Both the position numbers and the translations under genes were made by a program. DNA of 14,700 bases from Bacillota bacterium (GTDB lineage: Bacteria > Bacillota > Clostridia > Lachnospirales > Lachnospiraceae), in contig JAEYXC010000449.1 of NCBI GenBank assembly GCA_023428655.1, forward strand, positions 1 through 14,700, written 5' to 3'. The notes under the pieces are model-generated. The model saw only the letters and a program-made list of their open reading frames with translations. It did not search any database and was not told the origin of the DNA. Shown here piece after piece: positions 1-7,150 of this stretch. Numbering within the stretch: position 1 is the stretch's first letter; the number at the start of each line of letters is the position of its first letter.

Positions 1-661
1 TATGCCTTGTACCTAAGTCCTTACTGAGCTGCATATTGTCCGAAAGCGGAAGATAGCAGGTTGCTGCTACAATACGATTGCCTCGAAGTATCACTGCTCC
101 GTCGTGAAGAGGTGTATTATGTTCAAATATATTAATCAGCAGCTCACTGCTGATCAAGCTATCTATCAAGATTCCAGTACTTTCAAAATCATTTAAGGGA
201 GTCTCCTCCTCCATAACAATCAGAGCACCTGTCTTGGTTCTTGCCAGTTCAAAGGTTGCACGAACAATCTCACTTAAGGTATGATCAGAAAATCTTTCAT
301 TTCGTTCCTTATTGTCGTCAAAGGTGATAAAGGATTTGACCAGATTCTTCTGCCCAAGTTGTTCAAGCGCCTTACGAAACTCCGGTTGAAATATGATAAC
401 AATCGCAATAATTCCGACATTAATTGTATTCTTTAGAATCCATTTTACTACATTCAGTTCAAAGATAACGGAAGCAAGCCAAAAAATCATAATTACAACC
501 AGACCCTTAACCAATGACCAGGCCCTTGTATTCTTGATCCATTTGATGACATTATAGATCAAAAATGCAAGAATAATAATTTCAATAATATCGGTGAAAT
601 TGATTTTGGGGATCGATATCCACACAGAATATTCTCTGATTAAGTTTCTGATTGTCTCCAT
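1..661 (-). CDS. cdaA: CdaA-type membrane diadenylate cyclase, 3' end cut by the window edge
   Basis: I translated the minus strand from the ATG at 661-659 and the frame stays open for 220 codons to the window edge. Three hydrophobic helices (about residues 23-40, 50-67, 75-92) are followed by FQPEFRKALEQLG, typical of CdaA, then a DAC (DisA_N) domain with TGALIVMEEET (144-154) and the DGA motif in PLHDGAVI (184-191). The last codons read GTRH (217-220), the start of the second catalytic motif, whose final Arg lies outside the window. The family condenses two ATP into c-di-AMP at the membrane, which controls potassium and osmolyte balance and cell-wall homeostasis in Firmicutes. AGGAG and AAGG lie just before the ATG. 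The gene starts 56 nt after a polytopic membrane protein gene, probably in the same operon. In relatives cdaR and glmM usually follow; here that would be beyond the left edge. Confidence 0.93.
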   Translation of the reverse strand, partial: METIRNLIREYSVWISIPKINFTDIIEIIILAFLIYNVIKWIKNTRAWSLVKGLVVIMIFWLASVIFELNVVKWILKNTINVGIIAIVIIFQPEFRKALEQLGQKNLVKSFITFDDNKERNERFSDHTLSEIVRATFELARTKTGALIVMEEETPLNDFESTGILIDSLISSELLINIFEHNTPLHDGAVILRGNRIVAATCYLPLSDNMQLSKDLGTRH

Positions 662-717
662 TTACCTTCTCTCCTACCGCAATACTTTTATCACACTGAA
701 AGGATGCCTTCTACCAC

Positions 718-1803
718 TTATTCGTCCATCCTATTTTTCCGTTTCGCTTTTGTAGTATTGTTATAATCGAAGTCATCTAAACTTTCGTTACCAGAATAAG
801 CATCTTCCTCCTCATCATAATCCTCGTCCTCCACATTGTGATCATGATAAGCTGTTTTTGATAATTCCTGCGAGACACCTTTTACATTAATATGCTTTAC
901 CTTCATCTGAGGTGTGGTTATAGTCACCTTAGGAACCGCTTTAACGTAGTAATAATAGACATCATCCTCAAACTGAGCATGCTCAACTCCGGAATAATCC
1001 AGGGTCAGCTTAAAGAAATGAACAACATAGACAATTGCACCGGAAACGATGGTTCCCAGTATCATTGCCAGAATCTGTTCCGATTTGTCCAGTATGATAT
1101 CACTGACCAAAAAACCAAGTATACTGGTTAATGCACCTGCAGCAATGGATATCTCAAAAGCATAGTCAAACTTCATTTTTCTTACATAATATACTACCAA
1201 TAAAATAATCGCAAAAATGACGATTGTCATAATCATCTGTTTATTATTCATCAGGCCGTCAATTACATCCGTATACAGCTTCAATACGTCATCCACGGAT
1301 GGGTTAACCTGAACATTTACCGCCGTCTTCACCAGCTGGATAATGTAATACACCAAGACTCCGCATACTGTCGATACAATTGCTACCGGAGTACCCACAA
1401 TTCCGAGGAGAATGGGCATTACATAAGGGATCTTCAGGGAATACAAAATGGGAATCGCCAATACCACATAACCATAACGAGGGGTAAATCTGGCGAACAT
1501 GAAGTAAATAATCATCAATAAAATAATTACCAAAATCGACAGGATCGGAGATGCATAATACACATGCAGTGCCGTCATAGCCGTGGCAATCAATACCATA
1601 ATCGCCGAAGGTGTAAATGCACAGAGCAGAGCCAATGCGAATACAACGGGCAACGCCTTCAGACGAGAATCGAAGCCAATCTCCTGATTAATCACCAAAA
1701 AGGATACGAAAGCAAAAATAAATTTTACAGCCGGATTAATATATATATCATGTCTTTGATAAAAACTTTTCACACGTTCTCTAAAAACCAGTAAAGGCAT
1801 CAT
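718..1803 (-). CDS. Polytopic membrane protein with acidic cytoplasmic tail, upstream of cdaA
   Basis: A 361-residue protein of no family I can name. Eight or nine hydrophobic segments are visible (about residues 25-39, 50-66, 68-84, 88-104, 112-130, 133-158, 189-207, 216-236, 246-264), followed by a soluble C-terminal tail of roughly 95 residues. The tail has a run of tyrosines (DVYYYYVK, 281-288), an intensely acidic stretch (about 324-346, mostly D and E), and a basic end (KAKRKNR). I chose the ATG at 1803 because GGAGG (1812-1816) sits 8 nt upstream; a longer TTG reading would place the ribosome binding site inside the coding region. It begins 18 nt after the preceding small membrane protein gene and ends 56 nt before cdaA, so the three are probably co-transcribed. 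A link to c-di-AMP synthesis or response is inferred from position only. Confidence 0.85.
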   Translation of the reverse strand: MMPLLVFRERVKSFYQRHDIYINPAVKFIFAFVSFLVINQEIGFDSRLKALPVVFALALLCAFTPSAIMVLIATAMTALHVYYASPILSILVIILLMIIYFMFARFTPRYGYVVLAIPILYSLKIPYVMPILLGIVGTPVAIVSTVCGVLVYYIIQLVKTAVNVQVNPSVDDVLKLYTDVIDGLMNNKQMIMTIVIFAIILLVVYYVRKMKFDYAFEISIAAGALTSILGFLVSDIILDKSEQILAMILGTIVSGAIVYVVHFFKLTLDYSGVEHAQFEDDVYYYYVKAVPKVTITTPQMKVKHINVKGVSQELSKTAYHDHNVEDEDYDEEEDAYSGNESLDDFDYNNTTKAKRKNRMDE

Positions 1804-1811
1804 TATAGTTC

Positions 1812-1816
1812 CCTCC
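1812..1816 (-). promoter_or_regulatory. Ribosome binding site fixing the 1803 start
   Basis: GGAGG on the minus strand, 8 nt before the ATG at 1803. It overlaps the upstream in-frame TTG at 1818, which argues against that earlier start. Confidence 0.75.
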
Positions 1817-1821
1817 AAACC

Positions 1822-2223
1822 TTAAGACTCAGGTGTTTCCTCATTATATATCTTATTTAATCGCTTAAGCAGCTTATAATATCGTGATAATTTTTTACGC
1901 GACAGATCATATTTTATGGAATAACCCACCAAAGCTCCGAATCCATAGATCGCTATAATGATAATATAAATGCCCAATATATAGGTACCAATCATCTTAT
2001 AATTCAAGGTAACTGCATCCTTTATAATGTTTTCTGATTTATAGATTAAAATCAGAAGCAAAATCAAGGCATAACCAAAGGTTGCACATACGATTGACTT
2101 AAGTACCTGATATCTGACATAATCCGTCTTATAATACTTACTAAGCCTTATATCTTCCTTTCCCTCCTTCGTCTCATAGAGGGCAAGCTTTGTCATAAGT
2201 CTCACTTTATTTGTATTTAACAT
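1822..2223 (-). CDS. Small two-TM protein of unknown function, first gene of the cdaA cluster
   Basis: A 133-residue protein with a basic, hydrophilic N-terminal region (1-40), two hydrophobic helices (about 43-61 and 77-100), and a C-terminal tail rich in K, R and Y (SRKKLSRYYKLLKRLNKIY) that looks amphipathic or coiled. I do not recognise a family. The ATG at 2223 has GGAG 8 nt upstream. It is the first gene after the promoter and structured leader at 2278-2376, and the next gene starts 18 nt after its stop. Position suggests a role at the membrane shared with the neighbouring polytopic protein and CdaA, but no motif shows this. Confidence 0.75.
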   Translation of the reverse strand: MLNTNKVRLMTKLALYETKEGKEDIRLSKYYKTDYVRYQVLKSIVCATFGYALILLLILIYKSENIIKDAVTLNYKMIGTYILGIYIIIIAIYGFGALVGYSIKYDLSRKKLSRYYKLLKRLNKIYNEETPES

Positions 2224-2277
2224 AAATTAATCTCCATATACGTAATAGGAATGCATTGTGTATGCTTATTATATACA

Positions 2278-2337
2278 TGAGCTTTCACTGCCTGCTTCAG
2301 TAGAAAAGCATAGGTAAAAAACCCCGCAATAAGCTCA
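2278..2337 (-). promoter_or_regulatory. Structured 5' leader of the cdaA cluster, class unknown
   Basis: On the minus-strand RNA, TGAGCTT (2337-2331) pairs with AAGCTCA (2284-2278), 7 bp, enclosing a short hairpin GGT-T5-ACC and a second hairpin TGCTT/AAGCA (2310-2306 with 2297-2293). It would form almost at the 5' end of the transcript made from the promoter at 2348-2376, about 55 nt before the first start codon. The layout resembles a small three-way junction. It does not match the ydaO c-di-AMP, GEMM, purine, preQ1, ZTP or fluoride riboswitch sequences as I remember them. The structure is inferred by eye. Confidence 0.4.
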
Positions 2338-2347
2338 CTATATCCTC

Positions 2348-2376
2348 ATTATAGCATAGACATATACGAATTTCGA
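2348..2376 (-). promoter_or_regulatory. Sigma-A type promoter for the cdaA cluster
   Basis: Minus strand: TATAAT (2353-2348) preceded by TGC, giving an extended -10 (TGnTATAAT), with TCGAAA (2376-2371, 4 of 6 match to TTGACA) at 17-bp spacing. The predicted start is near 2341, giving a leader of about 120 nt before the ATG at 2223. Confidence 0.65.
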
Positions 2377-2523
2377 GGACTTTTTTATCTTTTGGAAAAT
2401 TTAGATGTGTTGTGAAGGAATGTAATCAATCAAGATACTGCGTGTAAGCGAATAATAGACTTCTCATTCTTTAAATTAGCAAAAGCTTACTACTTTGTAT
2501 CTAAGCTGTCAATCGAAAGATGT

Positions 2524-4713
2524 TTAATCGACGATGTCGTTGCGCAGTACTTCGCTTAAGTCACATTTCAACAATCGTTTCCCTCCGATATAATAGGCTA
2601 ATCCAACAAAACCAAAGATCGTCATACAAAATACGAAGATAGGACCAATCGGTGCTACAGCCAAGAACGCCGCTAATTCCAGGTGACTTGCTGTTACCGC
2701 AAACACAACAAATAGTGCTGTCAAAGGCAGCGTAATCAACAGAGGACGTCCCGCAATTACTAGCGTTTCAACAAGGAACATCTTTTTCATTCCGGAGGGT
2801 GTCATTCCAACGGACATATACTGTGCAAATTCCCGTTTTCTCTGACGTAGGAAGCCCATTGTATTAGAGAACACATTTGCTATTCCGATCATTGCAAGAA
2901 GGATACAAAAGGCACCGGAAATCGCTATGGCACTCTTATTTAATTCATCATTGGACAACTTCTCCTGAATACGGTTTTCACTTTCATATTCATGTTGTCT
3001 GCTTACAAGCTGTACTACTGCTTTCTCCAATAGGTTCAATTCTTCGAGAGAGGTTCTGTCCTTTCCTAATACTCGAATATAGGTCTTAGCTTCCGCCGTG
3101 TTCATCCCTTCACGGATTTCATTCCATAATGACAGCGGGATAACATGCACCAGAGCTGAAGCATCAAATTCTTCTCTTAAGGCGAGTTGCTGCTGTGTAT
3201 ATGCCAGCACCGGTAGCTTCATCTCCCTCACGCTGCTTTGAAGTGAAGTTGTTGGCTCCTTCTTTATAAACGGAATATATCTCTTATGTCTAAAATCACT
3301 ATTGATATTATCCCAAATCCGATTGATTACTATTACTCCATCCAGACGTGGCTCTATACCAAGCTCATTGCAGTAATTTTGAAAGCTTTCATCGTCCAAT
3401 ACTACTATTGGGGCCTTAATCAAATATTCTTCCGTGCTTTCCTGTGGCATCATACCGGTAATTGTCCCAAGACCTCCAAGCTGATTCACTTCATCACTTA
3501 ATAATTCTTTCGAAACAACCACCTGTTCCAATCCCTTTTGATATACCACCACGTCCCGAATACCGGTTATCTCCCTCAATTCCTCCATCAAGCTAAAATC
3601 TGAAATGTTGGTATGCTGTAAGGTTACCATCACATCCCATACATCCTGATAACGTGTAAAGTAAGTCTGATTTGTGCTGATACAGGAAAGCGTAAAGAAG
3701 CAGAGCATCAAAGTAAAGCCTAGAAATGAGAGCACCAAGGAAAAGGTAGCGGTAAGTAATGCTTTTTTCTTTGCCTTTAATGCATTCACTGCCAATTCAC
3801 CCTCCATCCCAAAGAGCAGGGAGATAATACCGGAATGCTTTCTTCTTTTCAATAAGAAAGCTCCGGGATTTTTGATTGCCTCCAACGGAGTCATTTTACT
3901 AAGCTCTCTTGCTGGCTTCCAGGCAGAAAACAATATTGTTATAGATGCTGCTAGACTAGTAACGATTAATACAAGGGGATGATACCGAAAGACTGCCTCC
4001 AGCCGTCCGGAAACATTTGCCGCATACCGATTAACCAGTTGAATTGCTCCATAAGCAAAAACAATTCCAAGAAGAATACCGACTAGGAATGGACCGGAGC
4101 TCAAAATAATTACTTCCTGCATAAGTACACTTCGAATCTGACGCGGCGTAGCACCTATACTGGAGAGGATACCAAATTGGTGTATTCTCGCATTCATAGA
4201 GACCGAAAAGGAATTGCGGATGATTAAAATCAAAGCAGTCGACACAAGCATCAGCAGGAAAAGATAGAACGACAACAAAAGAGGTGGCTCCTTATCCATG
4301 GGGTCATGAATCAGATACCTCGATAAAAGTAGCTCGTGATAGGTTACTGCATTTTCCTCCAACCCTAACCGCTCTGTAATTAATGGCATATCATGATAAA
4401 TGCTTCTCTGATTATCAAAATAAAGATCGATCACCCTTGTCCGACCTTCCGATAGCTCTTCATTCACGATCACCTTCTTCACATTGGGAACGCTATCTAT
4501 CTCAGATAACTGTTCCTCGCTTATCTCACCCAAAATGCGTCCCTGCCAGTCCCCTTCCTCTAATATGATCCGGTCAATTTCGTATATCCAAGCATTATAG
4601 AATAAGCTGCAAAGCAGTGACAGAAACAATGCAGCAATCAGCGCGGCCACCATAACAGTAATACCGGAGGATCTGTTATACTTGATGTAGCTTTTCGAAT
4701 ACTCCTTCCACAT
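2524..4713 (-). CDS. ABC exporter permease, duplicated FtsX family
   Basis: A 729-residue membrane protein with the FtsX/MacB layout. One helix near the N-terminus (17-40) is followed by an external segment (about 45-140), three helices (145-167, 203-226, 247-264), another helix (318-343), a large external domain (about 345-592), and three final helices (594-615, 655-676, 686-708). The two FtsX repeats show as FGILSSIGATPRQIR (180-194) and FAQYMSVGMTPSGMKK (629-644), each just after a helix. Such permeases pair with a LolD/MacB-like ATPase and work by mechanotransmission, moving peptides, antibiotics or lipids, or signalling to the cell wall. The cognate ATPase gene ends 30 nt upstream. The start at 4713 has AAGGGAG 7 nt upstream. 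I see no BceB-type ten-TM pattern or two-component system beside it, so a bacitracin-type sensor is not supported. The substrate is unknown. Confidence 0.9.
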   Translation of the reverse strand: MWKEYSKSYIKYNRSSGITVMVAALIAALFLSLLCSLFYNAWIYEIDRIILEEGDWQGRILGEISEEQLSEIDSVPNVKKVIVNEELSEGRTRVIDLYFDNQRSIYHDMPLITERLGLEENAVTYHELLLSRYLIHDPMDKEPPLLLSFYLFLLMLVSTALILIIRNSFSVSMNARIHQFGILSSIGATPRQIRSVLMQEVIILSSGPFLVGILLGIVFAYGAIQLVNRYAANVSGRLEAVFRYHPLVLIVTSLAASITILFSAWKPARELSKMTPLEAIKNPGAFLLKRRKHSGIISLLFGMEGELAVNALKAKKKALLTATFSLVLSFLGFTLMLCFFTLSCISTNQTYFTRYQDVWDVMVTLQHTNISDFSLMEELREITGIRDVVVYQKGLEQVVVSKELLSDEVNQLGGLGTITGMMPQESTEEYLIKAPIVVLDDESFQNYCNELGIEPRLDGVIVINRIWDNINSDFRHKRYIPFIKKEPTTSLQSSVREMKLPVLAYTQQQLALREEFDASALVHVIPLSLWNEIREGMNTAEAKTYIRVLGKDRTSLEELNLLEKAVVQLVSRQHEYESENRIQEKLSNDELNKSAIAISGAFCILLAMIGIANVFSNTMGFLRQRKREFAQYMSVGMTPSGMKKMFLVETLVIAGRPLLITLPLTALFVVFAVTASHLELAAFLAVAPIGPIFVFCMTIFGFVGLAYYIGGKRLLKCDLSEVLRNDIVD

Positions 4714-4743
4714 ACAATCACTCCCTTATCTGATCATCTTAAA

Positions 4744-5424
4744 TTACTCCTGTATCCGATCCTTGATAATAAGACCATCCTCAACGGTAATGATGCGATC
4801 TGCCTCCTGCGCGATCCTTTCATCATGGGTAATCAAAAGGATGGTCTGTTTCAGCTTACGGTTCGATAATTTTAGTTGATCAACTATCTCCTTCGAGTTA
4901 TTCTTATCCAGATTACCCGTGGGCTCATCGGCGAGCAATAGCGCCGGTTGGTAGATAAGTGCTCTTGCAATCGCCACCCTCTGCTGTTGTCCTCCGGAAA
5001 GCTGATGGGGCAACGCTTTCCTTTTATCATTAATCCCCAGTGTTTGAAGAATTTGTTCAAAATACTCCTTATCCGGCTTCCTTTTATCCAAAAGCAGTGG
5101 CATGAGGATATTTTTCTCAACGGTCAAGGTGGGGATCAGATTGTAGAACTGATAGACCAGTCCAACCTTCCTTCTTCGAAAAATAGCCGCATCCCTCGTA
5201 TTCAGTGCTCCGACATCAATACCGTCAACCAATACGGTTCCGGATGTCGGCTTATCGATACTACCGATAATATGTAGTAGTGTGGATTTACCAGAGCCGG
5301 ATGCACCAACAATGGCAACAAATTCTCCTTCCTGAACGGACAAATTAATTCCCTTCAGAGCAGTAACCTGACTAGCTCCTTTTCCATAGATCTTTTTTAG
5401 ATTATTGCATTTTAGTATCTCCAT
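4744..5424 (-). CDS. ABC exporter ATPase, MacB/LolD family
   Basis: A 226-residue ATPase, the usual size for a stand-alone nucleotide-binding domain. All motifs are intact: Walker A GASGSGKST (40-48), Q-loop Gln at 92 (YQFYNL), signature LSGGQQQR (142-149), Walker B ALLLADEP with catalytic Glu167, and the switch His200 in LLITHDE. The IPTLTVEKN stretch (97-105) is typical of the MacB/LolD/BceA class. It should power the FtsX-type permease encoded 30 nt downstream. The ATG at 5424 has AGGAG 7 nt upstream. A minus-strand intrinsic terminator lies 38 nt before this start, inside the predicted transcript, so expression may be set by attenuation. Confidence 0.95.
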   Translation of the reverse strand: MEILKCNNLKKIYGKGASQVTALKGINLSVQEGEFVAIVGASGSGKSTLLHIIGSIDKPTSGTVLVDGIDVGALNTRDAAIFRRRKVGLVYQFYNLIPTLTVEKNILMPLLLDKRKPDKEYFEQILQTLGINDKRKALPHQLSGGQQQRVAIARALIYQPALLLADEPTGNLDKNNSKEIVDQLKLSNRKLKQTILLITHDERIAQEADRIITVEDGLIIKDRIQE

Positions 5425-5461
5425 TACTAATCTCCTATCCCTTCCCTTGGCTTTCCTCTAT

Positions 5462-5503
5462 AAAAAGACAGCCCCTTCGACAGTCAGGAGTGTCATTGGG
5501 CTG
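5462..5503 (-). terminator. Intrinsic terminator in the ABC exporter leader (attenuator candidate)
   Basis: The minus-strand RNA has CAGCCC (5503-5498) pairing with GGGCTG (5474-5469), an inner GACA/TGTC helix (5494-5491 with 5482-5479), then TCTTTTT. It lies immediately upstream of the ATPase ribosome binding site and downstream of the predicted promoter at 5561-5589. An alternative 5-bp pairing (5504-5508 with 5483-5487) would disturb the inner helix. Confidence 0.65.
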
Positions 5504-5517
5504 CTGACGATTTGCAG

Positions 5518-5552
5518 ATAGATCGATGGGTCCCTCAAATTCTCAGATCTAT
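5518..5552 (-). promoter_or_regulatory. 5'-terminal hairpin of the ABC exporter leader
   Basis: ATAGATC (5552-5546) pairs with GATCTAT (5524-5518), 7 bp with a 21-nt loop, beginning at about the predicted transcription start. Together with the terminator at 5462-5503 it makes a two-hairpin leader of about 130 nt. No riboswitch class is recognised. Confidence 0.35.
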
Positions 5553-5560
5553 TCCAGATT

Positions 5561-5589
5561 ATTATACCATTCACTGAGTCCATACTCCA
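5561..5589 (-). promoter_or_regulatory. Extended -10 promoter for the ABC exporter
   Basis: Minus strand: TGGTATAAT, a perfect extended -10 with TATAAT at 5566-5561. The -35 region at 17-bp spacing (TGGAGT, 5589-5584) is a poor match, which is tolerated by extended -10 promoters. The start would fall near 5554, about 130 nt before the ATG. Confidence 0.6.
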
Positions 5590-5590
5590 C

Positions 5591-5609
5591 TACTATTCAA
5601 TCAATAGTA
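5591..5609. promoter_or_regulatory. Inverted repeat abutting the ABC promoter, possible operator
   Basis: TACTATT-caatc-AATAGTA is a perfect 7-bp inverted repeat with a 5-nt spacer. It ends one base upstream of the -35 position of the ABC exporter promoter. The size and symmetry suit a dimeric regulator, but none is encoded nearby. Confidence 0.4.
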
Positions 5610-5696
5610 ATATTTTCCCTACCATTTACCAATATCAAACAAATGTTCCGATATAGAATTTGGAACTATTCAAAAAGTTAAGTTATATAAATATAT

Positions 5697-5800
5697 AATC
5701 AAAAATGTTAATTTGGATTTTTATGAAGCTTGTAATCAAAAATTAATTTAGGATTTTTTATTAAGCTTGTAATCGAAAATGACATAAAACTTTATGAAGA
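5697..5800. repeat. Tandem direct repeats, 37-bp unit, two good copies plus a degenerate third
   Basis: Copy 1 is 5697-5733 and copy 2 is 5734-5770. Both begin AATCAAAAAT, contain TTAATTT(A)GGATTTTT-like sequence, and end AAGCTTGT. Copy 3 (5771-5800) begins AATCGAAAATG and keeps only TTTATGAAG near its end. They lie between the BMC operon terminator and the ABC promoter. Confidence 0.65.
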
Positions 5801-5807
5801 ATGCACT

Positions 5808-5850
5808 AAAAACAGCTGGCTATTTCACATTAGAGTGATATAACCAACTG
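5808..5850 (-). terminator. Intrinsic terminator of the BMC operon
   Basis: The minus-strand RNA forms an 11-bp stem (5850-5840 with 5823-5813) containing two G-U pairs that exist only in the minus-strand transcript, an inner TCAC/GTGA helix, then a run of five U (5812-5808). It lies 76 nt after the alcohol dehydrogenase stop codon. Confidence 0.8.
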
Positions 5851-5925
5851 CTCCATAATAACATCAAATTTGATCTTATTCATGCCGATTGCTTTCTAAT
5901 TTCAATCCGATCCCTTCCAAAGTTC

Positions 5926-7095
5926 TCAACGGGATTGACATGCCAGAGTATATATCTCAATAATCTCATCCTTGGTCGGCTGCACCGGATTAGCCGGCAT
6001 GCAGGTATCCGCCAGGGACAACTGGGCCAGCGCATTAAAATCTTCTTTTCTTATATTGAATTCCTGAAAGCTTTCCGGTATCTCCACCTGTCGGCAGAGT
6101 TTTCTGATATATTCTACACAGGCTTTTGTTGCTGCCTCCGGAGACATCTCACCACTGCCCGGAAGCTCCAATGCCTCCGCAATTAATTGAAAGCGCTTCT
6201 GAACCAGGGGGGACTTGCCGTTAAATTCCATAACATAGGGCAGCAGAATGGAATTACATACCCCATGGGGAAGATTATATAATCCGCCCAGGGAGTGAGC
6301 CATGGCATGTACCATACCAAGGCCTCCGTTGGAGAAGGCCATTCCTGCGGTATACGCCGCGTAAGCCATCATGTTTCTGCTTTCCATATCGTTACCGTCC
6401 TTTACAGCACGGGGAAGATAATTCTTAATTGTTCGGATTGCCCATAAGGCGTCCTTGTCGGTCAAGGGAGTGGCATCTCTTGCCAAAACCGCCTCAATAG
6501 CATGGGTCATGGCATCCATGCCGGTTGCTGCGGTAAGCTTCTTCGGCATTGACCTCATAAAGCCGGAATCATTAATCGCAATACTCACCATACAATTGCT
6601 GTCGACCATAACCATTTTTGAATGGTTCTTTGGATTAGTAACAACATAAAAGGTGGTTACCTCGGAACCGGTTCCTGCTGTAGTATTGACAGCAACAATG
6701 GGAAGAGATGGCTTCTTCGACTTATTGACTCCTTCATATTGCTCTACCTCTCCGCCATTGGTAATCACAATCCCCACTGCCTTTGCCGTATCAATCGCTG
6801 AGCCTCCACCTACTGCAACCAGAAAATCAACCTCTAAGGCTCTGGCTGCCGCAATGCATTCATTGATTACATCAATGGTTGGATTCGGAAGCACCTTATA
6901 ATAAATCGCATATTCTACTCCGGCCTTAAGAAGCTCATCACCGACACGGGTTGCCGTTCCTGATTCATATAAGAATTGATCCGTAACAATCAGGGCACGT
7001 TTCAGATTTCTCTTTCTCAGTTCCGCGGGTAGCTGGCAGATTGAGCCTTCCCCGAAGAAGCTGGTTTGAACCGAGTTTACTCTTTGTATCTGCAT
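5926..7095 (-). CDS. Iron-type (group III) alcohol dehydrogenase, last gene of the BMC operon
   Basis: A 389-residue protein, full length for the Fe-ADH family (FucO, DhaT, EutG, PduQ). It shows the NAD-binding GGGS (96-99), TTAGTGSEVT (138-147), and metal ligands Asp194 and His198 (GMDAMTHAIEA), His263 (GMVHAMAH) and His277 (LPHG), with the conserved second-shell His267. It should reduce an aldehyde to the alcohol with NADH, regenerating NAD+ for the acylating aldehyde dehydrogenase in the same operon, as PduQ and EutG do. Its exact substrate (acetaldehyde, propionaldehyde, lactaldehyde) cannot be read from the sequence. GGAG lies 5 nt before the ATG at 7095. I see no amphipathic N-terminal encapsulation helix. 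It starts 55 nt after the CoA-transferase-fold beta gene and is followed by a clear terminator. Confidence 0.93.
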   Translation of the reverse strand: MQIQRVNSVQTSFFGEGSICQLPAELRKRNLKRALIVTDQFLYESGTATRVGDELLKAGVEYAIYYKVLPNPTIDVINECIAAARALEVDFLVAVGGGSAIDTAKAVGIVITNGGEVEQYEGVNKSKKPSLPIVAVNTTAGTGSEVTTFYVVTNPKNHSKMVMVDSNCMVSIAINDSGFMRSMPKKLTAATGMDAMTHAIEAVLARDATPLTDKDALWAIRTIKNYLPRAVKDGNDMESRNMMAYAAYTAGMAFSNGGLGMVHAMAHSLGGLYNLPHGVCNSILLPYVMEFNGKSPLVQKRFQLIAEALELPGSGEMSPEAATKACVEYIRKLCRQVEIPESFQEFNIRKEDFNALAQLSLADTCMPANPVQPTKDEIIEIYTLACQSR

Positions 7096-7150
7096 CTTAT
7101 CTCCATTCCTAAGTATATTAATATTCTTTTCCGGTCACTTTGCAACAAGC

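Larger units (their letters stand above)
2224..2523. other. Intergenic region between the ABC permease and the cdaA cluster
   Basis: 300 bp without a convincing gene on either strand. It carries a minus-strand promoter (2348-2376) and a foldable leader (2278-2337) for the downstream cluster. The segment 2380-2523, just after the permease stop, should hold the end of the ABC transcript, but I see no hairpin followed by a T tract there. A 6-bp inverted repeat GTAAGC/GCTTAC with a long loop (about 2443-2490) lacks a U tract. Confidence 0.6.
5425..5925. other. 500-bp regulatory spacer between the BMC operon and the ABC exporter genes
   Basis: No open frame of interest on either strand. From right to left it holds a perfect 12-bp palindrome ATCAAATTTGAT (5863-5874), the BMC operon terminator (5808-5850), 37-bp tandem repeats (5697-5800), an AT-rich stretch (about 5620-5696) where I see nothing specific, a 7-bp inverted repeat (5591-5609), an extended -10 promoter (5561-5589), a 5'-terminal hairpin (5518-5552), and a leader terminator (5462-5503). 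Confidence 0.7.

Noticed and set aside
2443..2490. Terminator for the ABC exporter operon
   Set aside because: The GTAAGC/GCTTAC repeat has a long open loop and no U tract after it on the minus strand.
3674..3982. 102-codon open frame on the + strand inside the permease gene
   Set aside because: Antisense to a transmembrane and linker part of the permease, with no start signal.
5518..5566. T-box leader for the ABC exporter
   Set aside because: The leader is only about 130 nt and lacks the conserved T-box antiterminator sequence and specifier-loop architecture.
5697..5800. CRISPR array
   Set aside because: The 37-bp units are directly adjacent with no spacers between them, and no cas genes are present.
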